A DNA stretch of 30,709 nucleotides, taken from W0P28-013 sp963593685. GTDB lineage: Bacteria; Bacteroidota; Bacteroidia; Bacteroidales; Paludibacteraceae. The position numbers and the translations under genes are program-made. Positions 30,595-30,709 of the stretch are shown in pieces. The notes below the pieces were generated by a model, which saw nothing but the letters and a program-made list of their open reading frames with translations, was not told the DNA's origin and made no database searches. Each line of letters starts with the position of its first letter. Positions within the stretch are counted from its first letter, which is position 1. The DNA lies in contig CAVBBP010000033.1 of assembly GCA_963593685.1 (NCBI GenBank), forward strand, positions 1 to 30,709. The letters run 5' to 3'.

Positions 30595-30695
30595 TTTTTT
30601 TCGTTCATTTCTTTTGACGACCAAAAGAAACGAACCAAAGAAAAGTCGCGGCAGGGGCGCGAGCGTTGCCAAAAATTGGCGGTTTTGGTTTCGGC
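30595..30695. repeat. Dispersed repeat, right window edge (inverted copy)
   Basis: Reverse complement of two blocks at 95-153 and 224-264, here contiguous. It contains the same CAAAAGAAA hairpin. Confidence 0.85.
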
Positions 30696-30709
30696 GGAAT
30701 TAAACTCGC

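Noticed and set aside
30463..30672. 69-codon reverse open frame at the right edge
   Set aside because: Same repeat translation as at the left edge, extended into AT-rich non-coding sequence.

Overview
The window looks like chromosomal DNA of a member of the Bacteroidales (phylum Bacteroidota). Promoters with the phylum's TTTG / TAnnTTTG pattern occur at several genes. There are two FISUMP-type lipoproteins (Fibrobacter succinogenes major paralogous domain), a secreted giant protein ending in a type IX secretion (T9SS) sorting domain, a zinc-free type B ribosomal protein L31, and the nadK / pdxJ / exbB / exbD / tonB neighbourhood typical of this order. I see no rRNA, tRNA, CRISPR array or prophage. 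The genus cannot be fixed from the sequence alone.

Layout. 1-300: a dispersed repeat that returns inverted at the right edge. 351-1688: gdhA, whose start codon lies inside a short tandem repeat. 1689-2288: repeats, then a predicted structured RNA with its own promoter and terminator; the ATG of a solo LytTR regulator touches the terminator U-tract. 2806-3612: a small lipoprotein and rpmE2. 3795-3974: a deleted, MITE-like insertion sequence. 4047-7185 (minus): acyl-CoA synthetase and glycosyltransferase. 7371-13722 (minus): seven tightly packed genes, TetR regulator - lipoprotein - TolC - HlyD - two ABC-2 permeases - cupin, with no ATPase gene. 14086-14784 (minus): a FISUMP lipoprotein gene with an in-frame amber codon. 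14992-17079 (minus): fmt and nadK. 17321-21070 (plus): pdxJ, exbB, exbD, tonB and a DJ-1/PfpI protein. 21648-22742: a second predicted RNA sharing a core with the first, then an AT-rich FISUMP lipoprotein with a Cys-rich insert. 23375-29013: a two-gene unit of a small secreted/anchored protein and a 1719-residue T9SS cargo with starch-binding-like modules. 29223-29683: a second decayed copy of the same insertion sequence. 29818-30336 (minus): a Cys-rich lipoprotein with a CC octapeptide repeat.

The genes cover central nitrogen metabolism, cofactor synthesis, translation initiation, Ton-dependent outer-membrane energisation, a drug-type exporter under its own repressor, and cell-surface or secreted proteins. 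The gaps between genes are unusually rich in repeats: arrays of TTGAT-type and ACTTT-type units in a fixed order, hairpins with the same outer arms but different cores, and paired CCCCTT/AAGGGG hairpins.

The strongest leads for something undescribed are the two promoter-core-terminator RNAs placed directly before a LytTR gene and a FISUMP gene, a small hairpin shared by the leaders of two lipoprotein genes, the octapeptide CC repeat protein, and the amber-interrupted FISUMP gene. The two RNAs may belong to a family already described in Bacteroidales; I could not search for this.
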